From the NCBI RefSeq assembly GCF_015277855.1, contig NZ_CP063812.1, positions 1,736,001 through 1,800,000 of the forward strand: a stretch of 64,000 nucleotides of DNA, in the 5' to 3' direction. The translations under genes were made by a program, and so were the position numbers. Positions 1-6,706 of the stretch are shown here, one piece after another; within the stretch, counting starts at the first letter, position 1, and each line of letters begins with the position of its first letter. The DNA is from Microbacterium cremeum. GTDB lineage: Bacteria; Actinomycetota; Actinomycetes; Actinomycetales; Microbacteriaceae. The notes under the pieces were generated by a model. It had not been told where the DNA came from. It saw only the letters and a list, made by a program, of their open reading frames with translations, and made no database searches.

Positions 1-1
1 C

Positions 2-373
2 CCGGGATGGGACGGTCTGGACGAGGGGGTGGGGCTTGCGCGGGAGCAGATCCTCGTGCCGCACGCCCGCGGGCTCATCGGGGTATGGCAGAGATGGGAC
101 TGGCAGGCGGGCGTTCCGGCCGAGGCTCATGCGGTGGATCCGGCACTGCCGCTGATCGTGGAGGGCGTCGGGATCCTGACCCCCGCGACGGCGGGTCTCG
201 GCGACGTGCGGGTGTGGCTCGAATCGCCGACGGCATCCCGGCGACATCGCGCCCTCACCCGTGACGGCGAGGCGTACCGACCCCACTGGGAGCGATGGGC
301 CCGGCAGGAGGAGCGCCACCTCCGGCGCGACGAGCCCACGCGGCTCGCCACGCACGTGTTCGCGGTGCCGTGA
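2..373 (+). CDS. Nucleoside kinase-like P-loop protein, 3' part only
   Basis: The gene enters from the left edge, so only the last 123 codons are present and its start and Walker A motif lie outside the window. The visible part has a hydrophobic strand followed by VEGVGIL and RVWLESP, then a basic stretch rich in Arg with YRPHWERWARQEERH. This resembles the C-terminal half of actinobacterial uridine-kinase-like or AAA-type ATP-binding proteins, where a strand with a conserved Glu is followed by a lid helix and a base-binding region. No substrate can be assigned from this fragment. It ends 41 bases before the convergent DUF2017 gene. Confidence 0.6.
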   Translation, partial: PGWDGLDEGVGLAREQILVPHARGLIGVWQRWDWQAGVPAEAHAVDPALPLIVEGVGILTPATAGLGDVRVWLESPTASRRHRALTRDGEAYRPHWERWARQEERHLRRDEPTRLATHVFAVP

Positions 374-414
374 CCGGCACGCGCCCATCCGCCTGCGGGC
401 GCGGTCCGGGCGAT

Positions 415-903
415 TCAGTCGACGTCGACGGCGGCGACGAGACCGTCGAGCCGGTATCCGAGCCAGTCGTAGATGCCGAAGTGGGGATCGTCGGGGTCGT
501 GATCCTCGGCGACCTCGATGCCGAGGCGGCTCGCGAGGACCAGGCGGATCGCGGCGAGCGTCCGCAGCCAGGCTTGCGCACTCAGCGGATCGAGCCGGAT
601 GTGCACCTGTTCCAGCAGCGCGGGGTCGTCGAGATCCTCGGGAAGGGACGCTGAGTCGCCGAGCGTTTCGAGCACGCGCTCGGCGTCGTCGCGCCGCCGG
701 TCGAGGAGATCCGCCTCGGTGAGCCGTCGGAACTCGCGTGCCGCCTCCTCGTCGTCGTAGGCGGCGGGCACGAGCCGCGCGATGGCCGGATCGCCGTCGT
801 CGCCGATCGAGTCCTGCAGGAGCTCGCCGAACTGGACGACGAGGCGCGCCAGGTGCGCGGCCTCGATGCGCGAGAGTTCGAGCACCACGATGCGCGCGCT
901 CAT
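415..903 (-). CDS. DUF2017 domain protein (ClpS neighbour)
   Basis: A 162-residue protein of the actinobacterial DUF2017 family, of unknown biochemical role. It begins MSARIVVLEL and contains an acidic middle (EEAAREFRRLTEADLL) and a C-terminal segment WLRTLAAIRLVLASRLGIE followed by YDWLGYRLD, both typical of the family. The ATG at 903 overlaps the stop codon of clpS by four bases, so the two are probably translationally coupled. A longer open frame reaches upstream, but it crosses clpS and the metallopeptidase in another frame and is rejected. The constant pairing with clpS suggests a link to N-degron proteolysis, which is inference only. Confidence 0.85.
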   Translation of the reverse strand: MSARIVVLELSRIEAAHLARLVVQFGELLQDSIGDDGDPAIARLVPAAYDDEEAAREFRRLTEADLLDRRRDDAERVLETLGDSASLPEDLDDPALLEQVHIRLDPLSAQAWLRTLAAIRLVLASRLGIEVAEDHDPDDPHFGIYDWLGYRLDGLVAAVDVD

Positions 904-1199
904 CGGGGAGCCTGCCGAACCGTGGCCCACAAGCCGTAGTCGTGCATGGCCTGCGCGTGCATCTCCATCTTCTCGCGGGGTCCTTCGGCGACGACGGCGT
1001 GGCCCTCGTTGTGGACGGCGAGCATCAGGCGCTCCGCTTCGGCGCGGGGGAACCCGAAGTACTCGCGGAATACGTGCGTCACATAGCTCATGAGGTTCAC
1101 CGGGTCGTCCCATACGACGGTCTGCCAGGGGCGCGCGGGGTCGGTCCTTCCGTCGAGATCGGTCCGCTCGTCGACGGCCGGGGTCGTGATCGGCGTCAT
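900..1199 (-). CDS. clpS: ATP-dependent Clp protease adaptor ClpS
   Basis: ClpS binds the ClpA/ClpC N-domain and delivers substrates with destabilising N-terminal residues to the Clp protease. The 99-residue product has the family core: PWQTVVWDDPVNLMSYV, in which the DDPVN segment lies at the N-degron pocket, then FREYFGFPRAEAERLM, VHNEGHAVV and the Glu-rich EKMEMHAQAM. The ATG at 1199 overlaps the upstream metallopeptidase stop by one base. A GTG at 1208 in the same frame is a possible alternative start. DUF2017 follows with a four-base overlap. clpP1, clpP2 and clpX lie 35 kb away in this window. Confidence 0.93.
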   Translation of the reverse strand: MTPITTPAVDERTDLDGRTDPARPWQTVVWDDPVNLMSYVTHVFREYFGFPRAEAERLMLAVHNEGHAVVAEGPREKMEMHAQAMHDYGLWATVRQAPR

Positions 1200-1549
1200 C
1201 ACGCCCACCCCAGCTCGTGAAGCCGGTCGTCGTCGATGCCGTAGAAGTGGGCGATCTCATGCACCAGCGTGGTGTGGACCTCGTCACGCAGCGCGTTCTC
1301 GTCGTCGCAGGCCGCCAGATGCGACTCGCGGTAGACGATGATGCGATCCGGCAGCTCGCCGATGCCGTACCGCTCCCGCTCGGTCAGGGCCCACCCGTCG
1401 TACAGCCCCAGCAGGTCGAGGCTGCCGTCCTCTGGGCGATCCTCGACCACGAAGACGACGTTGTCGAGCCCTCCGACCATGTCGTCGGGGAGGGCGTCGA
1501 GCTCGTCGATCACGAGCTGCTCGAAGGTCGCGGCATCCATCTCCATCAT
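1199..1549 (-). CDS. Minimal zincin-type metallopeptidase (HExxH family)
   Basis: A 116-residue protein of the small cytoplasmic zincin-like family (the DUF1025/MpnA type). The C-terminal third carries HEIAHFYGIDDDRLHELG: two His and a Glu form HExxH, followed by G, D and a further His in the extended HExxHxxGxxDxxxHxxG pattern. The N-terminal half has PDDMVGGLDNVVFVVED and LLGLYDG, typical of the family. Substrates are unknown. It starts at the first of two consecutive ATG codons and runs into clpS with a one-base overlap, so the three genes probably share a transcript. A strong hairpin separates it from tRNA-His upstream. Confidence 0.88.
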   Translation of the reverse strand: MMEMDAATFEQLVIDELDALPDDMVGGLDNVVFVVEDRPEDGSLDLLGLYDGWALTERERYGIGELPDRIIVYRESHLAACDDENALRDEVHTTLVHEIAHFYGIDDDRLHELGWA

Positions 1550-1566
1550 GATGCCTCGCGTGAATG

Positions 1567-1597
1567 CGATCGGGGCGCACGCCGTGCGCCCCGATCG
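1567..1597 (-). terminator. Hairpin between tRNA-His and the metallopeptidase operon
   Basis: A perfect 14-bp stem (1567-1580 with 1584-1597) closes on a 3-base loop (GCC). It lies just downstream of tRNA-His on the minus strand and upstream of the metallopeptidase gene. No U-run follows on the minus strand, which is common for terminators in high-GC actinobacteria. It could end the tRNA transcript or help 3' processing. Confidence 0.7.
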
Positions 1598-1604
1598 TCG
1601 GAAC

Positions 1605-1681
1605 TGGGGTGAGTAACGGGACTTGAACCCGCGGCCCCCTGGACCACAACCAGGTGCTCTACCAACTGAGCTATACCCACC
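1605..1681 (-). tRNA. tRNA-His (GTG anticodon)
   Basis: Read on the minus strand, a 7-bp acceptor stem GTGGGTA/TACTCAC, D-stem GCTC/GAGC, anticodon stem CCTGG/CCAGG around TTGTGGT (anticodon GTG), and T-arm with TTCAAGT form a complete cloverleaf. A G at 1681 can serve as the extra G-1 that pairs with C73, the identity mark of tRNA-His. The 3' CCA is encoded (1605-1607). No attachment-site duplication is visible. Confidence 0.97.
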
Positions 1682-1717
1682 ATGTCTCCCGCCTGCGCGG
1701 GCAACCAGAAGATTCTC

Positions 1718-2344
1718 TCACATCTCGGGGGCGAACGACGACACGATGGAGGCCGCGACCGCCCGCGCACCATCGCTGGTCGGACCCGGCTCGGGCACGA
1801 AGACCGCCTGACGGTAGTACGCCAGTTCGCGGATGGACTCGAGGATGTCGGCGAGGGCCCGGTGGCCGCCGTCCTTGGCCGGCGCGTGGATGTACGCGCG
1901 GGGGTACCAGCGCCGCGAGAGCTCCTTGATGCTCGACACGTCCACGTTGCGGTAGTGCAGCCAGCGGTCGACCCGGGGCATGTACTTCGCGAGGAACATG
2001 CGGTCGGTGCCGATCGTGTTGCCGGCGAGCGGCGCCTTGCCTTCCTGCGGCACGAACCGCTGGATGTACTCCAGGACCTGGAACTCGGCGTCGGCCACGC
2101 TCACGCCGCCGGGGATCTCGTCGAGGAGCCCGGAGTGACGGTGCATGTTGGTCACGAACTCGCTCATGTTCTCGAGCGCCGACGCGTCGGGTCTGATCAC
2201 GATGTGGAATCCGGGGTCGAGAGGGCGCAGTTCGAAGTCGGTCACCACGACCGCGATCTCGACCAGTTCGTCGACCGCGAGGTCGAGCCCTGTCATCTCG
2301 CAGTCGATCCAGACGAGTCGGTCGTTGTCGGATGCCCCCACCAT
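1718..2344 (-). CDS. orn: Oligoribonuclease
   Basis: Orn is the essential 3'-5' exonuclease that degrades 2-5 nt RNAs and linear di-nucleotides (pGpG) to mononucleotides. The 208-residue product has the DEDDh exonuclease motifs: WIDCEMTGLD (first Asp and Glu), the central NTIGTDRMFLAKYMP, DVSSIKEL, and the C-terminal HRALADILESI with catalytic His and Asp. Length matches the family. The ATG at 2344 is preferred over one at 2353 because a TAGGAT -10 box (2352-2357 on the minus strand) lies exactly seven bases upstream, giving a leaderless mRNA; the alternative ATG would fall inside that box. It sits between tRNA-His and tRNA-Arg on the same strand. Confidence 0.95.
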   Translation of the reverse strand: MVGASDNDRLVWIDCEMTGLDLAVDELVEIAVVVTDFELRPLDPGFHIVIRPDASALENMSEFVTNMHRHSGLLDEIPGGVSVADAEFQVLEYIQRFVPQEGKAPLAGNTIGTDRMFLAKYMPRVDRWLHYRNVDVSSIKELSRRWYPRAYIHAPAKDGGHRALADILESIRELAYYRQAVFVPEPGPTSDGARAVAASIVSSFAPEM

Positions 2345-2351
2345 GTGCTCC

Positions 2352-2357
2352 ATCCTA
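2352..2357 (-). promoter_or_regulatory. -10 box TAGGAT of orn (leaderless)
   Basis: TAGGAT on the minus strand ends seven bases before the orn ATG at 2344. The spacing puts the transcription start at or next to the A of the start codon. Confidence 0.55.
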
Positions 2358-2402
2358 TTGACGCCCCAGACAGCGGGCTCGGCCGTGACGCCGAGCCCGT
2401 CG

Positions 2403-2475
2403 CCCCTCCGGGAGGATTCGAACCCCCGACCTTGCGGGTAGAAGCCGCTCGCTCTGTCCCCTGAGCTACGGAGGG
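2403..2475 (-). tRNA. tRNA-Arg (TCT anticodon)
   Basis: Minus-strand cloverleaf with 7-bp acceptor CCCTCCG/CGGAGGG, D-stem GCTC/GAGC, anticodon loop CTTCTAC (anticodon TCT) and T-arm GGGGG/CCTCC around TTCGAAT. The first anticodon-stem pair is an A-A mismatch. The discriminator base is G and the CCA end is not encoded, unlike the neighbouring tRNA-His. Confidence 0.95.
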
Positions 2476-2582
2476 AAGGGTGGTCTCCCAGGTTACCGGG
2501 TCGGGCGCGAGCGCCGCGGACCCTGGTATCCGGGCGCGCCCCGGCGTAGCGTCGGTCGCGGAAGCACCGAAAGGAGATCGCG

Positions 2583-2795
2583 ATGAGCACCACGCAGACG
2601 CACCACGCCCTCTGGGTCGCCTATGGCACATCGGGCGTCGCCGGAAGCATCCGAAAGGACGATGGCGGATACACCGTGACGATGGCGGGCGCGGACGGTG
2701 CCGCGGGCACGTATCCGTCGATGGAGATCGCCAAGAGCGCGCTGCACGCCCGCATGGCGCCGGGGAGCGACTGGCCGCAGTTCCGCGAGCACTGA
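2583..2795 (+). CDS. Small conserved hypothetical protein, 70 residues
   Basis: This short gene has a strong ribosome binding site (AAAGGAG) six bases before ATG, which supports it as real. The product starts MSTTQTHHALWVAYG and continues with alternating Gly-rich and charged segments (GSIRKDDGGYTVTMAG) predicted as short beta strands, ending SMEIAKSALHARMAPGSDWPQFREH, probably a helix. No signal peptide, membrane segment or catalytic motif is visible. The layout of a small beta-sheet with one helix resembles small methyltransferase-labelled or DUF proteins of Microbacteriaceae, but I do not recognise the family with confidence. It is convergent with the YczE-like gene. Confidence 0.75.
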   Translation: MSTTQTHHALWVAYGTSGVAGSIRKDDGGYTVTMAGADGAAGTYPSMEIAKSALHARMAPGSDWPQFREH

Positions 2796-2844
2796 CCTCC
2801 GCCGCGGCGCACGTGCGCTCCTGGCGCCGCCGCGCCGCGCGCGA

Positions 2845-3486
2845 TCAGGCCGCCGGCTGCGCCGAGCCCGACGCGGGCTCGGCCACGGCGGCGGTCCGCG
2901 GAGTGCGCCGCGTGTCGAGGAGCGGCAGGGCGAGGTGCACGAGCGGGCCGATGAGCACGGCGAACAGCACGGTGCCGATGCCGACGGTGCCGCCCAGGAG
3001 CCACCCCACGGCCAGCACCGAGAGCTCGACGATCGCGCGGCACAGCCAGATCGGCCAGCCGAGCCTCGCGTGCATGCCCGTCATGAGGCCGTCGCGCGGT
3101 CCGGGGCCGAAGTGCGCTCCGATGTAGAGACCGGATGCCACGGCCACGACGACGATGCCGGCCAGGAGCACCGCCACCTGGGCGAGAAGTCCGCTGACGG
3201 GTGGGACGACGGCGAGCACGAGTTGCATGCTGGTCCCGACGAGCAGGATGTTCGCGACCGTGCCGACTCCGGGCTTCTGCCGCAGGGGGATCCACAGCAG
3301 GAGCACGAAGAATCCGACGATGTTCGTGATCCAGCCGATGCCGACGCCGGTGCGCACCGAGAGGCCCTGCGCGAACACCGTCCACGGGTCGACGCCGAGG
3401 CCGGCCTCGACCGTCAGGGCGCAGCCGGCGCCGTAGAGGAACAGTCCCACCAGCAGTTGGATCACGCGACGTGGCATGTCAGCCAT
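2845..3486 (-). CDS. YczE/YitT-family membrane protein
   Basis: A 213-residue integral membrane protein with about five or six hydrophobic segments, beginning RRVIQLLVGLFLYGAG and including WITNIVGFFVLLLWIPL and VLLAGIVVVAVASGLYIGA. The family motifs GLGVDPWTVFAQGLS and FGPGPRDGLMTGMHARLG are clear. The C-terminus is a short Ala/Pro-rich cytoplasmic tail. The molecular function of YczE proteins is unknown. The gene diverges from a MocR-type regulator across 53 bases, the same arrangement as the yczE/yczR pair of Bacillus and other bacteria, so it is very likely the regulator's target. Confidence 0.85.
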   Translation of the reverse strand: MADMPRRVIQLLVGLFLYGAGCALTVEAGLGVDPWTVFAQGLSVRTGVGIGWITNIVGFFVLLLWIPLRQKPGVGTVANILLVGTSMQLVLAVVPPVSGLLAQVAVLLAGIVVVAVASGLYIGAHFGPGPRDGLMTGMHARLGWPIWLCRAIVELSVLAVGWLLGGTVGIGTVLFAVLIGPLVHLALPLLDTRRTPRTAAVAEPASGSAQPAA

Positions 3487-3533
3487 CCAATCGCAGAATT
3501 GGCTCGTGCTGACCGGTCCAATATGACTACGCT
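3487..3533. promoter_or_regulatory. Divergent operator/promoter with three CCAAT boxes
   Basis: Between the divergent starts lie CCAAT (3487-3491), its inverse ATTGG (3498-3502) and CCAAT again (3518-3522). A TACGCT box (3528-3533) ends six bases before the regulator ATG, so that mRNA is probably leaderless. Repeated boxes in both orientations fit a dimeric MocR regulator with two DNA-reading heads, which would control both genes. Confidence 0.55.
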
Positions 3534-3539
3534 GGCCTC

Positions 3540-4964
3540 ATGGACTCCCGCATCTCGGCCCGCGCACTCGCCGTCGCGCTCGGTGGGTGGCGCACGCGCG
3601 AGCCGGCGTACGAGGCGCTGGCCGACGGCATCCGTCTGCTGTGCCTCGACAACCGGCTCGCCCCACGTACGGCTCTGCCTGCCGAGCGCGAACTGGCCGC
3701 GGCGCTGCAGCTGAGCCGGAGCACGGTCGCGGCGGCGTACCGCAGCCTGCGCGACACCGGCCACATCTCGAGCCTGCGGGGATCCGGGAGCGTCACGCTG
3801 CCGCTGGGCCGGCGGGAGCCCGGTCGCGTCACGGCGCTCGAGGGCATGTTGGACCTGCAGCAGGCCAGTCCGCCGGCGTGGCCGGGCCTCGCCGGCGTCA
3901 TCGGCGAGGTCGCGAGCACCGCGCCGGCGCTGGTCGCCCGGGTGGGGTACGACGTGCTGGGCCGCATCGAACTGCGCAGCGCGATCGCCGAGCGATACAC
4001 GCAGCGAGGCATCCCGACCGAGCCGGGCGAGGTGCTGGTGACGACGGGAGCGCAAAGCGCGATCCACCTCATCGCCTCCGTGCTGATCGGCCGAGGGGAC
4101 CGCGTGCTTGTCGAGACGCCGACGTACCCGCACGCCGTGGACGCGCTGCGAGGCGCCGGCGCCCGCCTCGTCGGCGTGCCGGTGACCACCGGCGGCGGGT
4201 GGGACCTGGACCGGGCCGAGCAGGCATTCGGCCGCACGCTGCCGGTGATGGCCTACCTCATGCCCGACTTCCAGAACCCGACGGGCCGGAGCATGACCAC
4301 GCGGGAGCGGGAGGCCATGCTGCTCGCGGGGGAGCGGGCCGGCGCGGTGATCGTGCTCGACGAGACCACCGCCGATCTCGACATCGACCGCGCGCCGATC
4401 GCCTCCGGGTTCGACGGCTCCGAGCCCGGCACCGTGGTGCGGATCGGGTCGCTCGGCAAGACGGTGTGGGGCGGTCTTCGGGTGGGGTGGGTGCGCGCCG
4501 ACGGTGATCTGATCCGCCGGCTCGTTGCCGCCAGACCCACCCACGACCTCGGGACGCCCGAGTTCGAGCAGGCGGTCGCCACGCGGCTCCTGGCCGGCTT
4601 TCCCGAGATCCTCGAGCAGCGATCGAGCCTGCTCCGGGAGGGCCGCGACGCGCTGGTGCGCGCCGTCCGCGAGGAACTGCCGGCCTGGAGTGTGCCGGAG
4701 GTCCACGGCGGAGTCTCGCTGTGGGTCGAGCTGGACGCACCGCTCAGCTCGGGTCTCGTGCTGGCGGCACGGTCTCACGGCGTGCTGCTCAGCGCTGGTC
4801 CGCGCTTCTCGATCGAGGGAGGCCACGACCGCCATCTGCGATTGCCGTTCACGGCTCCGCCGGAGGAGCTCACCCGTGCGGTGCGCGTGCTCGCCGACGT
4901 GTGGGACAGAGTCACGGCGGAGGCGCCGAGCGGTCTGATCGATCGCGTGGGTGCACTGGTCTGA
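3540..4964 (+). CDS. MocR-family (PLP-dependent) transcriptional regulator, YczR-like
   Basis: A 474-residue fusion of a GntR-type winged helix (about residues 20-95: RTALPAERELAAALQLSRSTVAAAYRSLRDTGHI) to a fold-type I aminotransferase domain. The aminotransferase part shows TTGAQSAIHLIASVL, DFQNPTGRSM, LDETTADLDID and SLGKTVWGGLRVGW, where Lys307 is the expected Schiff-base lysine and the following Arg a phosphate ligand. MocR proteins usually sense PLP or an amino-acid adduct rather than catalyse transamination. Divergent orientation to a YczE-like gene identifies the likely target. The start is the ATG placed six bases after a -10-like box. Confidence 0.9.
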   Translation: MDSRISARALAVALGGWRTREPAYEALADGIRLLCLDNRLAPRTALPAERELAAALQLSRSTVAAAYRSLRDTGHISSLRGSGSVTLPLGRREPGRVTALEGMLDLQQASPPAWPGLAGVIGEVASTAPALVARVGYDVLGRIELRSAIAERYTQRGIPTEPGEVLVTTGAQSAIHLIASVLIGRGDRVLVETPTYPHAVDALRGAGARLVGVPVTTGGGWDLDRAEQAFGRTLPVMAYLMPDFQNPTGRSMTTREREAMLLAGERAGAVIVLDETTADLDIDRAPIASGFDGSEPGTVVRIGSLGKTVWGGLRVGWVRADGDLIRRLVAARPTHDLGTPEFEQAVATRLLAGFPEILEQRSSLLREGRDALVRAVREELPAWSVPEVHGGVSLWVELDAPLSSGLVLAARSHGVLLSAGPRFSIEGGHDRHLRLPFTAPPEELTRAVRVLADVWDRVTAEAPSGLIDRVGALV

Positions 4965-4971
4965 GAAGTGC

Positions 4972-5235
4972 TCAGCGCGCGAACCGCAGGCAGTCGACCG
5001 CGTCGTCGGGGCTCCAGAAGTCGCCGAGATCGCGGAACGCGCGGGACGCCGCATGGAATCGTCGTGCGCGGAATCTCATGCCGCTGCCGTCGGGCACGGC
5101 CTGGACGTGCCCGAGCACGCGGCCCGACCTGTCGAGCACGCGCCAGAGCGAGGGCGCGGCGGACGCGAGCCGCACATCGGCGCCGCGCGCCAGGACGGGT
5201 GTGCTGTGCAGTGCTGCTTCGATCGTCGTCATCAT
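4972..5235 (-). CDS. Conserved hypothetical protein, 87 residues
   Basis: A small soluble protein starting MMTTIEAALHSTPVLARGADVRLASAAPSLWRVLD in outline: short strands, then GRVLGHVQAVPDG and an Arg-rich segment RFRARRFHAASRAFRDLG, ending FWSPDDAVDCLRFAR. AGAAGGAGA stands just upstream of the first ATG, which fixes the start at 5235 rather than the longer open frame. The closing pattern F-x-S-x-D-D-A-V-x-C-L-R-F resembles the end of other small DNA- or RNA-associated actinobacterial proteins, but no family is claimed. It is convergent with the MocR gene, eight bases away. Confidence 0.7.
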   Translation of the reverse strand: MMTTIEAALHSTPVLARGADVRLASAAPSLWRVLDRSGRVLGHVQAVPDGSGMRFRARRFHAASRAFRDLGDFWSPDDAVDCLRFAR

Positions 5236-5458
5236 GCTCTCTCCTTCTGAGTCGAAGATAGCTTCGAGGTCCGACATCGCCGCGCCCGCTGCCGGCTCCT
5301 CCACAGCGGCCGTCCGCAACCGACTTTCCCCAGATCGCGTCGGCGCGTCGGATGCCGCGGCGCGGCGGCGCGATCGTAGGTGCACCGCCGGCGTCCTCGG
5401 GCACGGGACGCCGGCGGGACCGGGGACCGTCCTCGGTCACGCAACGAGAGGAAGCGCC

Positions 5459-6013
5459 ATGGGCGACAGCATCACGATCACGGGGAACGTCGCGACGCCC
5501 CCGGAGTTCAAGAGGACGCCGACAGGTGTCGCGATCACGACGTTCCGCGTGGCCAGCACTCAGCGACGCCACGACCCGGCCACGGGCGCGTGGAGCGACG
5601 CGGGGACCAACTGGTACACCGTGTCGGCGTTCCGCGGGCTCGCCGATCACGCGTTCCACTCCCTCAGCAAGGGCGATCGCGTCATCCTGACCGGCCGGCT
5701 GCGCCTGCGCGAATGGGACAACGGCACGCGGAAGGGCATCTCGGTCGAGATCGACGCCGAAGCGCTCGGACACGACCTGCTGTGGGGCACGACGACGTTC
5801 ACGAAGGACGAACGGTCGGCGCGTGCCGAGCGGGACTCGTCGTGGGCGCCCCCGGCGCCGGAGGACGCCTGGGCCGCTCCCGGCGTGGCGTCGTCCGCGG
5901 ATGCCCCGGCGACCGCGCAGGCGGCGGAGGAGGGCGCCGCTGCGCAGCCCGTCCTCGCCGGCGCGGCCGGTCCGGGGCCCGAGAGCGGAAGCGACGCGGA
6001 CGTGCCGTTCTGA
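5459..6013 (+). CDS. ssb: Single-stranded DNA-binding protein
   Basis: The 184-residue product begins MGDSITITGNVATPPEFK and carries an OB-fold with TFRVAS, NWYTVSAFRGLADHAFHSLSKGD and RVILTGRLRLREWDNGTRKG, aromatic and basic residues expected to stack on ssDNA. After about residue 115 the protein becomes an Ala/Pro/Glu-rich disordered linker and ends in the acidic tip DADVPF, the partner-binding peptide of bacterial SSBs. It stands apart from rpsF and rpsR, so it is likely the second, non-ribosomal-operon SSB paralogue common in actinobacteria (inference). GAGAGGAAG precedes the ATG. Confidence 0.9.
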   Translation: MGDSITITGNVATPPEFKRTPTGVAITTFRVASTQRRHDPATGAWSDAGTNWYTVSAFRGLADHAFHSLSKGDRVILTGRLRLREWDNGTRKGISVEIDAEALGHDLLWGTTTFTKDERSARAERDSSWAPPAPEDAWAAPGVASSADAPATAQAAEEGAAAQPVLAGAAGPGPESGSDADVPF

Positions 6014-6047
6014 CCGGGTTGCGGGGCGGTTCCGAGGTGGCGGGCTC

Positions 6048-6053
6048 TAGACT
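6048..6053 (+). promoter_or_regulatory. -10 box TAGACT, leaderless gene
   Basis: TAGACT ends six bases before the GTG at 6060, with no room for a ribosome binding site. This supports a leaderless mRNA for the lipoprotein gene. Confidence 0.55.
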
Positions 6054-6059
6054 CTCCCC

Positions 6060-6596
6060 GTGTCCCGACATTCGGCCCGCCCCGGGCGCTCGCGTATCTC
6101 GGCACGCTCCCGTGCCGGCGCCGCTCTGGCCGCGGTGATCCTCGGCCTTGCGCTGGCCGGCTGCATGGCGACGCCCGTGCCTGATCCGTCCGCGGATCCG
6201 ACCGGTTCCGGATCACCGACGAACGGGCCGAGCACGAGCCCGACGGGCACCGCGGCTCCCGAGCCGACGCTGGTGCCCGACGGCACCGCTGCCGACAACC
6301 TGCCCTTCTTCGCGGCCATCACAGCGTCGGTCTGGGCATCGGAGGGCCGTGCCACCGGTCGTGCGTACGTGGACGCGCTGGTCGCGGCCGGCTTCGACAA
6401 GGCCGCCATGCAGGTCACGCGCGACCACTCGACCGTCGGAAATCCAGCCGAGAGCATCCAATTCTCGGTGCGCTGGGGCGAGGAATGCCTGATCGGCCAG
6501 GTCGGTCCCGCCACCGGTGATCCGGTCACCGTCGTGGTGCCTGTGCTCGCCGAGGGGACGTGCCTGGTCGGACAGACCCGGCCGATCGACTGGTGA
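6060..6596 (+). CDS. Secreted lipoprotein of unknown function
   Basis: The 178-residue product starts at GTG with an Arg-rich n-region, a hydrophobic segment AGAALAAVILGLALAGC ending in the lipobox LAGC (Cys at about residue 35), then a Pro/Thr/Ser-rich linker (PSADPTGSGSPTNGP). The mature domain of about 110 residues has DNLPFFAAITASVWA, RAYVDALVAAGFDKAAMQVTRD and a pair of Cys (GEECLIGQ and GTCLVGQ) that could form a disulfide. It looks like the small periplasmic-face domain DUF6993 of Microbacteriaceae; the family name is tentative. It probably acts at the outer face of the membrane. Confidence 0.82.
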   Translation: MSRHSARPGRSRISARSRAGAALAAVILGLALAGCMATPVPDPSADPTGSGSPTNGPSTSPTGTAAPEPTLVPDGTAADNLPFFAAITASVWASEGRATGRAYVDALVAAGFDKAAMQVTRDHSTVGNPAESIQFSVRWGEECLIGQVGPATGDPVTVVVPVLAEGTCLVGQTRPIDW

Positions 6597-6706
6597 CGCG
6601 GCGTCGGCATGCGGCCGCCGGCATCCGCTGGACCGGTCGTGCCCTCGCCGGCGGCCGGTAGGCTGGGACGCTGACCTCTGTTGTCCCAAGGAGAACTGAC
6701 ACCCGC

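Noticed and set aside
904..1287. Upstream extension of the DUF2017 gene
   Set aside because: The extension runs through clpS and the metallopeptidase in another frame; the ATG at 903 overlapping the clpS stop is the natural start.
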